Shown here: positions 56,969 to 64,000 of the stretch, piece by piece
Position numbering within the stretch: the first letter of the stretch is position 1
How the letters are laid out: every line of letters starts with the position of its first letter
NCBI RefSeq assembly: GCF_000014565.1
Contig: NC_008268.1
Location: 7,444,501 to 7,508,500, forward strand
Length of the DNA stretch: 64,000 bases
Reading direction: 5' to 3'
DNA from: Rhodococcus jostii RHA1
Lineage (GTDB): Bacteria > Actinomycetota > Actinomycetes > Mycobacteriales > Mycobacteriaceae
Translations under genes and position numbers: made by a program
Notes under the pieces: generated by a model
Database searches by the model: none
Seen by the model: only the letters and a program-made list of their open reading frames with translations
What the model was told of the DNA's origin: nothing

Positions 56969-57604
56969 ATGGCGATGAAGCTGCCCGCCGATGAGCGCCG
57001 CGCCCAACTTCTGGAGGCGGCGTTGACGATCGCGGCCGAGCGGGGCGTCGACGCGCTGACCATGCGCCCGCTCGCCGCTGCCGCCGGGACGTCCGTGGGG
57101 ATTGTGCACTACCACTTCCACAACAAGGACACCCTCCTCACACAACTGGGGGAAACCCAGATCTTGCAGGTCAACGAGGGGATGCGGCTGGCGTTCGGGC
57201 AGTACACCGAACCCGCCGGGCTGTCGGGGATCCCGGCCCTCGAGGATCTGCTGCGCGCCGGGATCCGTGGTCTGTGGCCGATCATCGAGTCCACCCCCCA
57301 CCACCAGCTGCTGACCTACGAGCTGACCGCCCACGCGCTGCGCCGACGCAGCGCCGGCAACCTGGCGGCCGGGGCGATCGCCCAGCGGCAGTACCGCACC
57401 ATGGACGCCGAGACCGTCGCGTTCCTCACCCTGTGCGCGAGGCGAGCCGGCGTCACCTGGATCACCCCGGTCGATCAGGTCGCCCGGTTCGCGCTCACCT
57501 GCGTGAACGGGTTGGTGCTGCGCTGGCTCGTCGACCGGGACAGCGACGCCGCCCTGATCGCCCTCGACGACCTCGCGGCGATCCTCACCACCAAAGCCCG
57601 CTGA
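56969..57604 (+). CDS. TetR-family regulator 1
   Basis: 211 residues from ATG 56969. The N-terminal HTH (RRAQLLEAALTIAAERGVDA, LAAAAGTSVGIVHYHFHNKD) is followed by an all-helical ligand domain (DLLRAGIRGLWPIIESTPHH, LTCVNGLVLRWLVDRDSDAA). About half of the residues match TetR 2 at 62658-63308, including RQYRTMD-x-E-x-VAFL. The ligand is unknown. The palindrome at its start suggests autoregulation. The nearest genes are a truncated thiolase and a reverse-strand cupin. Confidence 0.93.
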   Translation: MAMKLPADERRAQLLEAALTIAAERGVDALTMRPLAAAAGTSVGIVHYHFHNKDTLLTQLGETQILQVNEGMRLAFGQYTEPAGLSGIPALEDLLRAGIRGLWPIIESTPHHQLLTYELTAHALRRRSAGNLAAGAIAQRQYRTMDAETVAFLTLCARRAGVTWITPVDQVARFALTCVNGLVLRWLVDRDSDAALIALDDLAAILTTKAR

Positions 57605-57683
57605 CCCTCGGCTACGTCCTTACGGGCGTCGCCACCCGCGGACTGACCGCTCACTCTGCGAAGCGGCCTGGGGCGTCCACAAC

Positions 57684-57698
57684 GTTGTGTCGCACAAC
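57684..57698. promoter_or_regulatory. Palindrome GTTGTG-TCG-CACAAC
   Basis: Perfect 6-bp arms between the TetR-1 and cupin genes, followed by gcaat. It resembles IclR/TetR-type operators, and the nearby TTGCG-CGA-CGCAA at 63402-63414 has the same design. No start codon lies close on either strand, so it may be a relic site or act at a distance. Confidence 0.4.
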
Positions 57699-57790
57699 GC
57701 AATAGCAAGCAGGGCGGGAGTTGAGCAAGAGTCCACTCCACCGGCTTTCCCCGGGCGCGTGGGATGAGCGGGCGGACACGGCGCTATCGT

Positions 57791-58153
57791 CTACCGCTTG
57801 GCGTAGTCGGCGACGCCGGTCCAGTCGATGACCACGCAGGGCTCATCGCCGAGAATCCAGGCGTCGTGTCCGGGCGGGCAGATCATGAGATCGCCGGGGC
57901 CGAACTCCATGTCCTGCCCGTCGTCCATGACGATCTTCATACGACCCGAGATGACGTAACCCATGTGAGCGGCCTGGCAGCTGTCTGTCTTGGCTATCGG
58001 TTTGACGTGTTTGGACCACTGCCAGCCGGGCTGGAAGGTCGCCCTCCCCACAGCGCCGGACGTGACGTTGACGAGTTCGAGCTTGCCCATGTCGTCCTCG
58101 AAGGGGCGGGTTTCCTCGGGCGAATCGAGACTCTTGCGGATGAGACCGGACAT
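57791..58153 (-). CDS. Cupin-domain protein
   Basis: 120 residues from ATG 58153 behind gggagg. MSGLIRKSLDSPEETRPFED, then the cupin core WQWSKHVKPIAKTDSCQAAH, VISGRMKIVMDDGQDMEFGP and GDLMICPPGHDAWILGDEP. Metal-ligand His residues of motif 1 are present (KHVKPI, AAH) and the PPGHDAW motif 2 is typical of small actinobacterial cupins with unknown substrates. Monocistronic. The 634-bp gap to the lipase start (58788) is gene-free and includes a heptamer tandem repeat. Confidence 0.88.
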   Translation of the reverse strand: MSGLIRKSLDSPEETRPFEDDMGKLELVNVTSGAVGRATFQPGWQWSKHVKPIAKTDSCQAAHMGYVISGRMKIVMDDGQDMEFGPGDLMICPPGHDAWILGDEPCVVIDWTGVADYAKR

Positions 58154-58466
58154 CGTTGTCCTCCCACGTCGTTTGGGCGGCACCCACAGATGCGGCGGAT
58201 CTTCGACCGGCAAATCGGGAACCGCGGGCTGAAGCGAATTTGCTGCCTCTTCGATTCTGGGCGGGCACCCTGATTACCGCAATATCGAGCGTCAGTCCGT
58301 GGGCGAGCGCAGCGGTCGCACTGGGCGAACTGAGTCTTCTCGGAGCGCGGTGGATCCGTATCGGAGGGGTCACGGCCGAATGCCCCACGACGAGTACACC
58401 CTGCAACTGATGATGTGCGTGCTCGATCCGCACAGGCGGCGACACCGCGCTGCACCGCGGGCACGG

Positions 58467-58508
58467 GGGCACTGGGCACTGGGCACTGGGCACTGGGCAC
58501 TGGGCACT
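58467..58508. repeat. Heptamer tandem repeat (GGGCACT)x6
   Basis: Six perfect head-to-tail GGGCACT units, outside any recognised gene, in the divergent gap between the cupin and lipase genes. A slip-prone array of this size can vary in copy number. Confidence 0.9.
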
Positions 58509-58787
58509 GGAGATGATCCTCACCGAGAACTTCTGACAGCGGAAATGGCGCTGAACGAACCACAGTCCTGGGGCGATCCCGACCCTGGCATCGCTGGGCA
58601 CTTCCACGGAAAGGGACTCTTTGGCCACGCTGGGCAGACTGTCCCGTGATTCGCCCAAAACCAATGTTCTGAGGATTCCGCACGGGACTGTGGCTGAGGT
58701 TGCCTGGGATCGAGCCGGGTAACGGTGGGTGTGCCCGCGCGGATACAGTCACCGTGTCCTGACGAGGGGGCGCGGAGGGAGCGGGAC

Positions 58788-59981
58788 GTGGTGCGGCGCG
58801 GTGTGCGGGTCTTGATGGCGGCGGTGCTCGGTGTCCTCTTCCTCGCAATGATGGTTCCGGTGCCGGCGAGCGCGGAACCGCTGTACCCGTGGCCGGACCC
58901 GGATCCGTTCTACCTCGCGCCCGCCGATCTCGGGGCCACGGCGCCGGGCGAGGTGGTGCGGACGCGGCGGATCGACACCTGGATGTACGCCAATTCCGAT
59001 GGGTGGCAGGTCGCGTTCCGGTCGACGAACTCGGCCGGCAACCCGATTCTGGCGGTCACCACGGTGCTTCTACCTAGGGGTGTGGCGAATCCGCCGTTGG
59101 TGTCGTATCAGGCGATCGTGAACTCGTTGGGAACCAAGTGCGCGCCCTCGCGGGCGTTGTTCAACCTGGAGATGCAGGAATCGCCGGGAATGTTGCTGGG
59201 TCTGCAGCGGGGGTGGGCGGTCTCGGTGCCCGATCACCTCGGCCCGACCGGTGCGTACGGTGCGGCCAAGCTCGGCGGCATGATCACCCTGGACAGTGTC
59301 CGTGCGGTGCAGCGGGTGACCGAATTGGGGCTGGCGAACAGTCCCGTGGCGCTGGCGGGTTACTCGGGTGGGGGGATGGCGAGTGCGTGGGCGGCGGCGC
59401 TCGCGCCGACCTATGCGCCGGAGCTGAGGCTGGCGGCGGTGGTGCAGGGCGGGGTGCCGGCGGATCTCGAGCAGATGGCCGAGGGGCTGGGGTTCAACCC
59501 GCATCCGGGGTTCGGGCTGGCCTTCGCGGCGGCGATCGGTCTCGAGCGGGAATACCCGGACCGGTTGCCGGTGTCCTCGCAACTCAATGAGACCGGTCTG
59601 TGGTTGCGGGACTGGATGAGCAACGAGTGCCGGCGGTTCCTGCTGTTCCACGGTGCGTTCCGCAACGCCGGGCAGTTGGCGGCGTCGACGAGTCTGATGG
59701 CGAGTTCGGCGGCGCGTCAGGTGTTGCGGGAGAACAGCCTCCGCTATTTCGAGGGGGTGCCCACGGCGCCGGTGTACATGTGGCACGGCACGCTCGATGG
59801 GCTCACTCCGTTCGATTCGGTGGCGGAGGTGGCGCACCGGTACTGCGCGGCGGGTGCGAAGCTGACGTTCGTGCCGTACGACATTTCCGAGCACATGACC
59901 ACCGCGGTGGTGGGTTTCCCGGATGCGTACGAGTTCATCGCGGCACGGTTCCGGGGGGAGCCCGCCCCGACACGGTGCTAA
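58788..59981 (+). CDS. Secreted lipase (LIP family)
   Basis: 397 residues from GTG 58788 behind ggaggg; further upstream GTGs lack an RBS. Sec signal peptide (VRVLMAAVLGVLFLAMMVPV, cleaved after PASA). The mature protein has the alpha/beta-hydrolase lipase layout of secretory triacylglycerol lipases: YANSDGWQVAFRSTNSAGNP, nucleophile elbow GYSGGG (191-196, Ser193), YMWHGTLDGLTPFDSVAEVA (acid) and DISEHMTTAVVGFPDA (His). It hydrolyses exogenous lipids or esters. Cysteines (TKCAPS, NECRR, HRYCAAG, final TRC) may form disulfides. Confidence 0.92.
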   Translation: MVRRGVRVLMAAVLGVLFLAMMVPVPASAEPLYPWPDPDPFYLAPADLGATAPGEVVRTRRIDTWMYANSDGWQVAFRSTNSAGNPILAVTTVLLPRGVANPPLVSYQAIVNSLGTKCAPSRALFNLEMQESPGMLLGLQRGWAVSVPDHLGPTGAYGAAKLGGMITLDSVRAVQRVTELGLANSPVALAGYSGGGMASAWAAALAPTYAPELRLAAVVQGGVPADLEQMAEGLGFNPHPGFGLAFAAAIGLEREYPDRLPVSSQLNETGLWLRDWMSNECRRFLLFHGAFRNAGQLAASTSLMASSAARQVLRENSLRYFEGVPTAPVYMWHGTLDGLTPFDSVAEVAHRYCAAGAKLTFVPYDISEHMTTAVVGFPDAYEFIAARFRGEPAPTRC

Positions 59982-60093
59982 CCACCGGACCCCGGCGCGG
60001 AAAAGCTGACGGTGGACGAATGTCGCTAGCAGCAAGGCGATTCCAGGTCTGATCCGGACCGGGCGCGGGAGATGAGCATCGTATCGCGCGACC

Positions 60094-60522
60094 GTGGGGT
60101 CCGTGTCGCGCGGAAACCGGCCTGAACTGACCGTTCTGCCTTACCGTGGCGGTACGGCAGGTGAGGAGGCGCGGGTGGCCCGGGACTTCGCGGGATGGTT
60201 GTCGTCTCAGGGCTGGACGGTGCTTGCCGACACGGATGTCGTGGACATCGTCGCCGAGAAGGACGGCCGCCGGCTCTACGCCGAGGTCAAGGGTGCGAGC
60301 GCCGCGCCGGATTTGGACGTCGATACCGCCATCGGGCAGCTGGTGCGGCGGATGCCGAGCGAGGCCGATCAGTCGGTCTCGTTTGCGCTGGTCGTGCAGG
60401 ACGAGCCGCGATCGGTGGACGCCGCGGGGCGGGCACCGCAACGGATTCTCGATCTGTTGGGGATGGCGCTGTATGCGGTCGATGAGGACGGCGGGGTGCG
60501 GCAGCTCTCCGGCCGCGTGTGA
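60094..60522 (+). CDS. PD-(D/E)XK nuclease-like small protein
   Basis: 142 residues from GTG 60094 (GTG 60103 possible). Core VARDFAGWLSSQGWTVLADT, DVVDIVAEKDGRRLYAEVKG and AIGQLVRRM follows the restriction-endonuclease fold: D (VDIVAE), E-x-K (AEVKG) and a Q in the following helix. Similar minimal nuclease domains occur in defence and DNA-repair genes. Here it stands alone without a methylase. It could bind or cut DNA; activity is inferred from motifs only. Confidence 0.65.
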   Translation: MGSVSRGNRPELTVLPYRGGTAGEEARVARDFAGWLSSQGWTVLADTDVVDIVAEKDGRRLYAEVKGASAAPDLDVDTAIGQLVRRMPSEADQSVSFALVVQDEPRSVDAAGRAPQRILDLLGMALYAVDEDGGVRQLSGRV

Positions 60523-61121
60523 AGACCATCCCCCTGGCGTGAGCGGGATCGTGGCGGCGCGATCGAGGGTGTGCGATGCGGACCAACGACCGAGTCCTTG
60601 GTCGGTCCGACGTGTTCAGGCCCAGTCGCGGCACATTTGTTGCTCGGCGTCGGCGAAGCGGCTGCGGTGGCGGTGGCGGACCAGGAAGCGACTGGTGAGG
60701 GAAATTCGTCGATCTGCTTGGGGATGACACGGACGGCAAGTTCCTCACCGGACAGGTCGGCGCCGGGCAGTCGAAGGACTCGGCGATGTCTCTGCCTTCG
60801 ACGTTCACGACCGAGGCCTGGGTGTCTTTCCGGCGGGCGGTGAAGTCGGTCGCTATAACTGATCTTTTCCTCGTGCTTCGGGGTTAGGACTGCCACCCAA
60901 AACGGTCCGGCGGCGCGCCACGCCATCGGGGTCTGGCGTGCTGTGGTTAACCTTTTCGGGGCGGTGACGGGGATGGTGAGGCGCCGGTTCGGCTTCGTAT
61001 TCTGTCGTTGTCGTTGTTTGGGGCGCCCGGTCGGTGCCGGTTCGCCCATGCGGTCAGTGCCCGTGTCGGTGTTCGAGCTCACGAGCTTGTTCTGACGGGA
61101 GGGGCTGGGAGACTTCTTGTC
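60523..61121. other. No gene recognised (599 bp)
   Basis: The reverse strand is open over long stretches but has Pro/Ser/Arg-rich, repeat-poor composition and no RBS-start pair. I see no domain or RNA gene. Confidence 0.5.
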
Positions 61122-61223
61122 ATGCAGCAACTTCTCGCCGATCACGAACTGCTCGTCACCGTGGTGATGGTTGTGGTCGTGGTAGCGCTTGCCGCCGCCG
61201 CGGTGTGGACGATCTTCCGCTGA
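61122..61223 (+). CDS. Single-pass membrane micro-protein (33 aa)
   Basis: ATG 61122 gives MQQLLADHELLVTVVMVVVV followed by VALAAAAVWTIFR, one strong membrane helix. A gggaggggctgggag stretch lies upstream at a longish spacing. Plausible small membrane protein. Confidence 0.45.
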   Translation: MQQLLADHELLVTVVMVVVVVALAAAAVWTIFR

Positions 61224-61486
61224 CCGGCACGGTGCCGGACCGTAGGCGCGGCGACCTGCACCCTGGACCTTGCGGGTCCAGAGGTGGGGGGCGAGTTGGT
61301 GATATGCCCCGATCGCCGGGAACGAAGTTCCGGGGCTGACCACTTTGTGCCGAACGGTCGGTTCGGCATTGTCGGTGGCTCCTGCCCCGGGTAGCGTCAA
61401 ATTCAGCGGCCCGGGCGGCCGCGAAACATTTTATGCGTGGTCGTCCGCTTCGCGTTCCCCACAGCGCGAATCGAAGGAGTGCGGTC

Positions 61487-61975
61487 ATGATTACATCAGT
61501 GGCGTCCCATCTGTCAGGTCGGGAGTCTGCAAACCTTGGTGCACCTCGTCGACGGAGGCCTGCGCGTCGGCTGAGGGCCGGAATGTCGACCCTGGGAGTC
61601 ACCGCCGCGGCAATGATCCTGGTGGCTCCACCGGCCGCCGCTGCGACCATCGACACCACCACGACGGTCTCGATCCAGGGTATGGCTGCGACAACGTGTC
61701 CAGTCACCTTGAGCGCACAGGTGTCACCCGCTTTCACCGGTGGGACGGTCCTTTTCAAGGAGGGCAATGTCACGCTCGGCACCGCTGCGGCGGTGACGAA
61801 CGGAACCGCCAGTGTCCAGCACACCTTCAGTACGACGGGTGCGCATGTGGTGGTGGCAACTTTTAGCGGAGCAAGGGTTGGTGCGGACGATTTCAGAGCC
61901 TCCACGTCCGGAGCGCTGACCGTCACCGTCGCGACGGGACTGAATCTGGGCTCGATTTGCCTTCCCATCGGATGA
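61487..61975 (+). CDS. Secreted Ig-like domain protein
   Basis: 162 residues from ATG 61487 behind gaaggag. A long basic N-region (SANLGAPRRRRPARRLRAGM) precedes a signal-peptide core (TLGVTAAAMILVAPPAAAA). One bacterial Ig-like (Big_3-type) domain follows: TTTTVSIQGMAATTCPVTLS, SPAFTGGTVLFKEGNVTLGT and TFSTTGAHVVVATFSGA. Probably an adhesin-like or surface-exposed protein. A Cys in the domain and one near the C-terminus may pair. Confidence 0.83.
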   Translation: MITSVASHLSGRESANLGAPRRRRPARRLRAGMSTLGVTAAAMILVAPPAAAATIDTTTTVSIQGMAATTCPVTLSAQVSPAFTGGTVLFKEGNVTLGTAAAVTNGTASVQHTFSTTGAHVVVATFSGARVGADDFRASTSGALTVTVATGLNLGSICLPIG

Positions 61976-62636
61976 ATCCGGGGTCGTCTGGGTCACCGCA
62001 GGTCAGTGGTGGTACGGCGAGGTAGGCGTGGCCTCGGAAACGCTGGACGCTTCCTGGCCAGAGGTGGGGGCGTCTCGCCCTTTTTGCTGAGAGGTCGGAA
62101 ACCCGCTCTGCCATTGACGAGGGAGTATTGGGCAGTGGCAACCCGATCGGTGTCGCGGAGGGGTTCTCCTTCCCCGATTCCCGAACCGGGGACCCCAATT
62201 TCGGAACCGCGAGATCGTGCCTGCGCAATCGCCGTCGCCGAGACCGCTCGCGTTCTCGGCGTCGCACTGCAGATCGAGGTCTCCCGGGGGCGGATCGAAA
62301 CTGCCAGCCCGGTGTGCGCAGGAAGACCCCAAACCGCGTCGGGTGCGTGACCCGATGCCGTCGCGATTTCGATCACGTCCCTTCACATTGCTCGCATAGT
62401 CAACGGTGACGGGAAACCGGGACGCCAGCCGATCCACCAGGCTGTGCCCCTGGTACGAGCTATGTGCGCGGTGTCTGTGCGGCGGCCCGCATCCTTCGCC
62501 CTCACCACGATCGACGGGTCCGCGGCCCGTGCCCGTGTCTCGGCAGTGTGGGGTGCGGTCGCTCAGGAAGTCGATCTCGGCGAGCCGCAGCGCGACACCG
62601 GGGACGCACGATGCTCAGTTCGTCTCCTCGTAGGGC
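61976..62636. other. No gene recognised (661 bp)
   Basis: Short Arg/Pro-rich frames only. Precedes the second TetR gene. Confidence 0.5.
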
Positions 62637-62654
62637 GCGAGCGCATACGATCCG
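62637..62654. promoter_or_regulatory. Operator-like sequence before tetR-2
   Basis: GCGAGCGCATACGATCCG shares GAGCG-x-x-TACG-x-TC with the palindrome before tetR-1 and sits 3 bp before the ATG. Confidence 0.5.
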
Positions 62655-62657
62655 TGG

Positions 62658-63308
62658 ATGCCGAGGCTTCCCGCTGATGTGCGCCGTGGACAGCTCATCG
62701 ACGCGGCGCGGGAGATCACCGCGCAACACGGTGTCGCCGCACTGACCATCCGCGGGGTGGCCGAAGCGGCCGGGGTCTCGCTCGGGGTGGTGCACTACCA
62801 CTTCGAGGACAAGGAAGAGTTGCTCACCGAGATGGGGCAGAGTCTGATCCTCGAGGTCAGTGAGGCGATGCGGATGGCGTTCAGCCAACTCGTCGGACCC
62901 CTGAAAAAGCGCGGTGTCCCGGGACTGCGGGAACTCCTGTGCGCCGGAATCCGCGGCCTGTGGCCGATCATCGAGGCCACCCCCGATCAACAGTTGCTGA
63001 CCTACGAGATCACCGCGCAGGCCCTGCGGCAACGCGGCGCCGGCAACGACTCGGCGGGGTTGGTCGCGGCCCGCCAGTACCGCACCATGGACACCGAGGC
63101 GGTCGCGTTCCTGAATCTGTGTGCACACCGGGCCGGTGTCACCTGGGGCACCCCGGTCGATCAGGTGGCGCGTTTCGCGCTGGCGGTGCTCGACGGGGCG
63201 GTGCTGCGCTGGCTCGTCGACCGGGACAGCGACGCCGCCCGCACCGCATTCGACGACCTGGTCCAGATCATCGCCGCGAAGGCACTCGAAGGGGAGGGCT
63301 CATGGTAG
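62658..63308 (+). CDS. TetR-family regulator 2
   Basis: 216 residues from ATG 62658. HTH RRGQLIDAAREITAQHGVAA and VAEAAGVSLGVVHYHFEDKE; ligand domain ELLCAGIRGLWPIIEATPDQ and FALAVLDGAVLRWLVDRDSD. Close paralogue of TetR 1. It lies 172 bp upstream of a HadA-like dehydratase gene, which it may control together with the TTGCG-CGA-CGCAA palindrome in between. Confidence 0.93.
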   Translation: MPRLPADVRRGQLIDAAREITAQHGVAALTIRGVAEAAGVSLGVVHYHFEDKEELLTEMGQSLILEVSEAMRMAFSQLVGPLKKRGVPGLRELLCAGIRGLWPIIEATPDQQLLTYEITAQALRQRGAGNDSAGLVAARQYRTMDTEAVAFLNLCAHRAGVTWGTPVDQVARFALAVLDGAVLRWLVDRDSDAARTAFDDLVQIIAAKALEGEGSW

Positions 63309-63401
63309 CCCCGAGCCGGGGGACGCGCCGAAGTCCCTGTTACGGCGACCGGGTGGGGGGTTGCGGGCGGAGTCCCCTCTCGGCGACACGCCCAGGTTGT
63401 A

Positions 63402-63414
63402 TTGCGCGACGCAA
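63402..63414. promoter_or_regulatory. Palindrome TTGCG-CGA-CGCAA before the HadA-like gene
   Basis: Perfect 5-bp arms, 66 bp upstream of the GTG start at 63481. Similar in form to the orphan palindrome at 57684-57698. Candidate binding site for a TetR/IclR-type regulator. Confidence 0.5.
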
Positions 63415-63480
63415 CACGAGGCAGAACTTTTCGGTGTCGCTGCGGAAGTCCGGGGAGCGCGACCCGAGGTGCGAGAGACC

Positions 63481-64000
63481 GTGACGGGGGGAACCGAGGT
63501 CGCGGCGGTGATGGCGGGGCTGATCGGCCGCCATCACCGGGTCACCGGCTACGAGGCCGGGCGGGAGAAGATCCGCGAATATGCCCGGGCCGTGCAGGAT
63601 TCGCATCCCGCCCACTTCCGCGAAGACGCCGCCCACGAGTTGGGATACGACGGGCTGATCGCACCGGTCACGTTCGTGAGCATCCTCGGATCGCTTGCGA
63701 TCGAGGAGCTGTTCGTGCGGGTGCTGGTCGGCTACGACCTGCGCCAGATGGTGCACACCGATCAGCAGCTGGTTCTGCATCGGCCGGTGCGGGTCGGGGA
63801 CCGGCTGGACTGCGATATCTGTCTGGAGTCGTTCCGGCAGATGGGCGGCACCGATATCATTGCGACCAAAAACCTGATCACCGGCCAGCATCAGGATCCG
63901 GTGGCCACCACCCGCACCACACTCATCGCCCGCACCGGCGGGGTGGCCGATCCGGAACTGGCCCGGGCGGTGGCCGCGGTGATGATGCACAAGGCACCCG
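63481..64000 (+). CDS. HadA-like (3R)-hydroxyacyl dehydratase subunit, 3' end outside window
   Basis: 173 codons from GTG 63481 to the window edge. FAS1-like dehydratase (MaoC N-terminal) hotdog domain: IGRHHRVTGYEAGREKIREY, AHFREDAAHELGYDGLIAPV, TFVSILGSLAIEELFVRVL and HRPVRVGDRLDCDICLESFR, then GGTDIIATKNLI. Layout matches mycobacterial HadA/HadC, the non-catalytic partner of the HadB dehydratase in FAS-II or a related MaoC hydratase; a HadB-like gene is expected just beyond the edge. Confidence 0.85.
   Translation, partial: MTGGTEVAAVMAGLIGRHHRVTGYEAGREKIREYARAVQDSHPAHFREDAAHELGYDGLIAPVTFVSILGSLAIEELFVRVLVGYDLRQMVHTDQQLVLHRPVRVGDRLDCDICLESFRQMGGTDIIATKNLITGQHQDPVATTRTTLIARTGGVADPELARAVAAVMMHKAP

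Noticed and set aside
58467..58508. CRISPR-like repeat
   Set aside because: Contiguous heptamers without spacers; a simple tandem repeat.
60369..61400. 343-codon reverse frame
   Set aside because: Pro/Ser/Arg-rich text without a start signal; it overlaps the PD-(D/E)XK gene and the 33-aa frame on the other strand.

Overview
High-GC actinobacterial DNA. DnaK operators of HspR (HAIR) type, a HadA-like dehydratase, a SARP/BTAD regulator, a PknK-like kinase-LuxR gene and several small DUF families typical of Rhodococcus all point to Rhodococcus (opacus/jostii type). That genus assignment is an inference from protein families, not from a search. The mix of intact accessory operons, IS elements and many broken genes fits a large plasmid or an accessory chromosomal island. 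No tRNA, rRNA, CRISPR array or replication origin was seen.

Layout. 0-4.5 kb: tail of a Rhodococcus-type hypothetical protein, small reverse-strand genes and a bifunctional penicillin-binding protein. 4.4-8.8 kb: dnaK-grpE-dnaJ behind two HAIR operators, with a damaged VOC (glyoxalase-like) gene on each side. 8.9-11.8 kb: a decayed Ser/Thr-kinase/LuxR regulator. 12.4-13.6 kb: an IS110-type transposase. 13.9-18.1 kb: a metallo-beta-lactamase/rhodanese protein, a SARP regulator, a monooxygenase-fold protein and a 1-Cys peroxiredoxin. 18.3-19.4 kb: a 369-bp repeat unit abutting a broken integrase. 19.6-28.1 kb: a polar amino-acid-type ABC importer, an IclR regulator, and a five-gene operon (CoA-transferase, citryl-CoA-lyase-like protein, cyclase-family hydrolase, hotdog thioesterase, RraA-type aldolase). 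A shared operator-like motif lies before both the importer and the enzyme operon.

28-41 kb is a patchwork of small stress-type genes: four paralogous DUF7144 membrane proteins, DUF4177, SHOCT and DUF6325 proteins, PhoU, an HD-domain protein and an MFS exporter. Between them lie fragments of larger genes (C-terminus of a P-type ATPase, N-terminus of a cation/proton antiporter, a truncated secreted protein) and the second copy of the 369-bp repeat. 41-47.5 kb is a nested element: an IS21-type element whose istA is broken, and whose istB is split inside its ATP-binding loop by a Tn554-like transposon of about 3.9 kb.

48-64 kb: a histone-H1-like Lys/Ala/Pro protein, an F420/NADP reductase-fold protein, and a second catabolic-looking cluster (MDR reductase, NodB-type deacetylase, acyl-CoA synthetase, AraC regulator, SDR, beginning of a thiolase that is lost). 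Then come two paralogous TetR regulators, a cupin, a secreted lipase, a PD-(D/E)XK-like protein, a secreted Ig-like protein and the start of a HadA-like dehydratase gene that leaves the window.

Single-base frameshifts or nonsense changes recur (VOC gene, kinase-LuxR gene, integrase, secreted protein, istA, tnpB, DUF6325). Either the region is decaying or the assembly carries indel errors; raw reads would decide.
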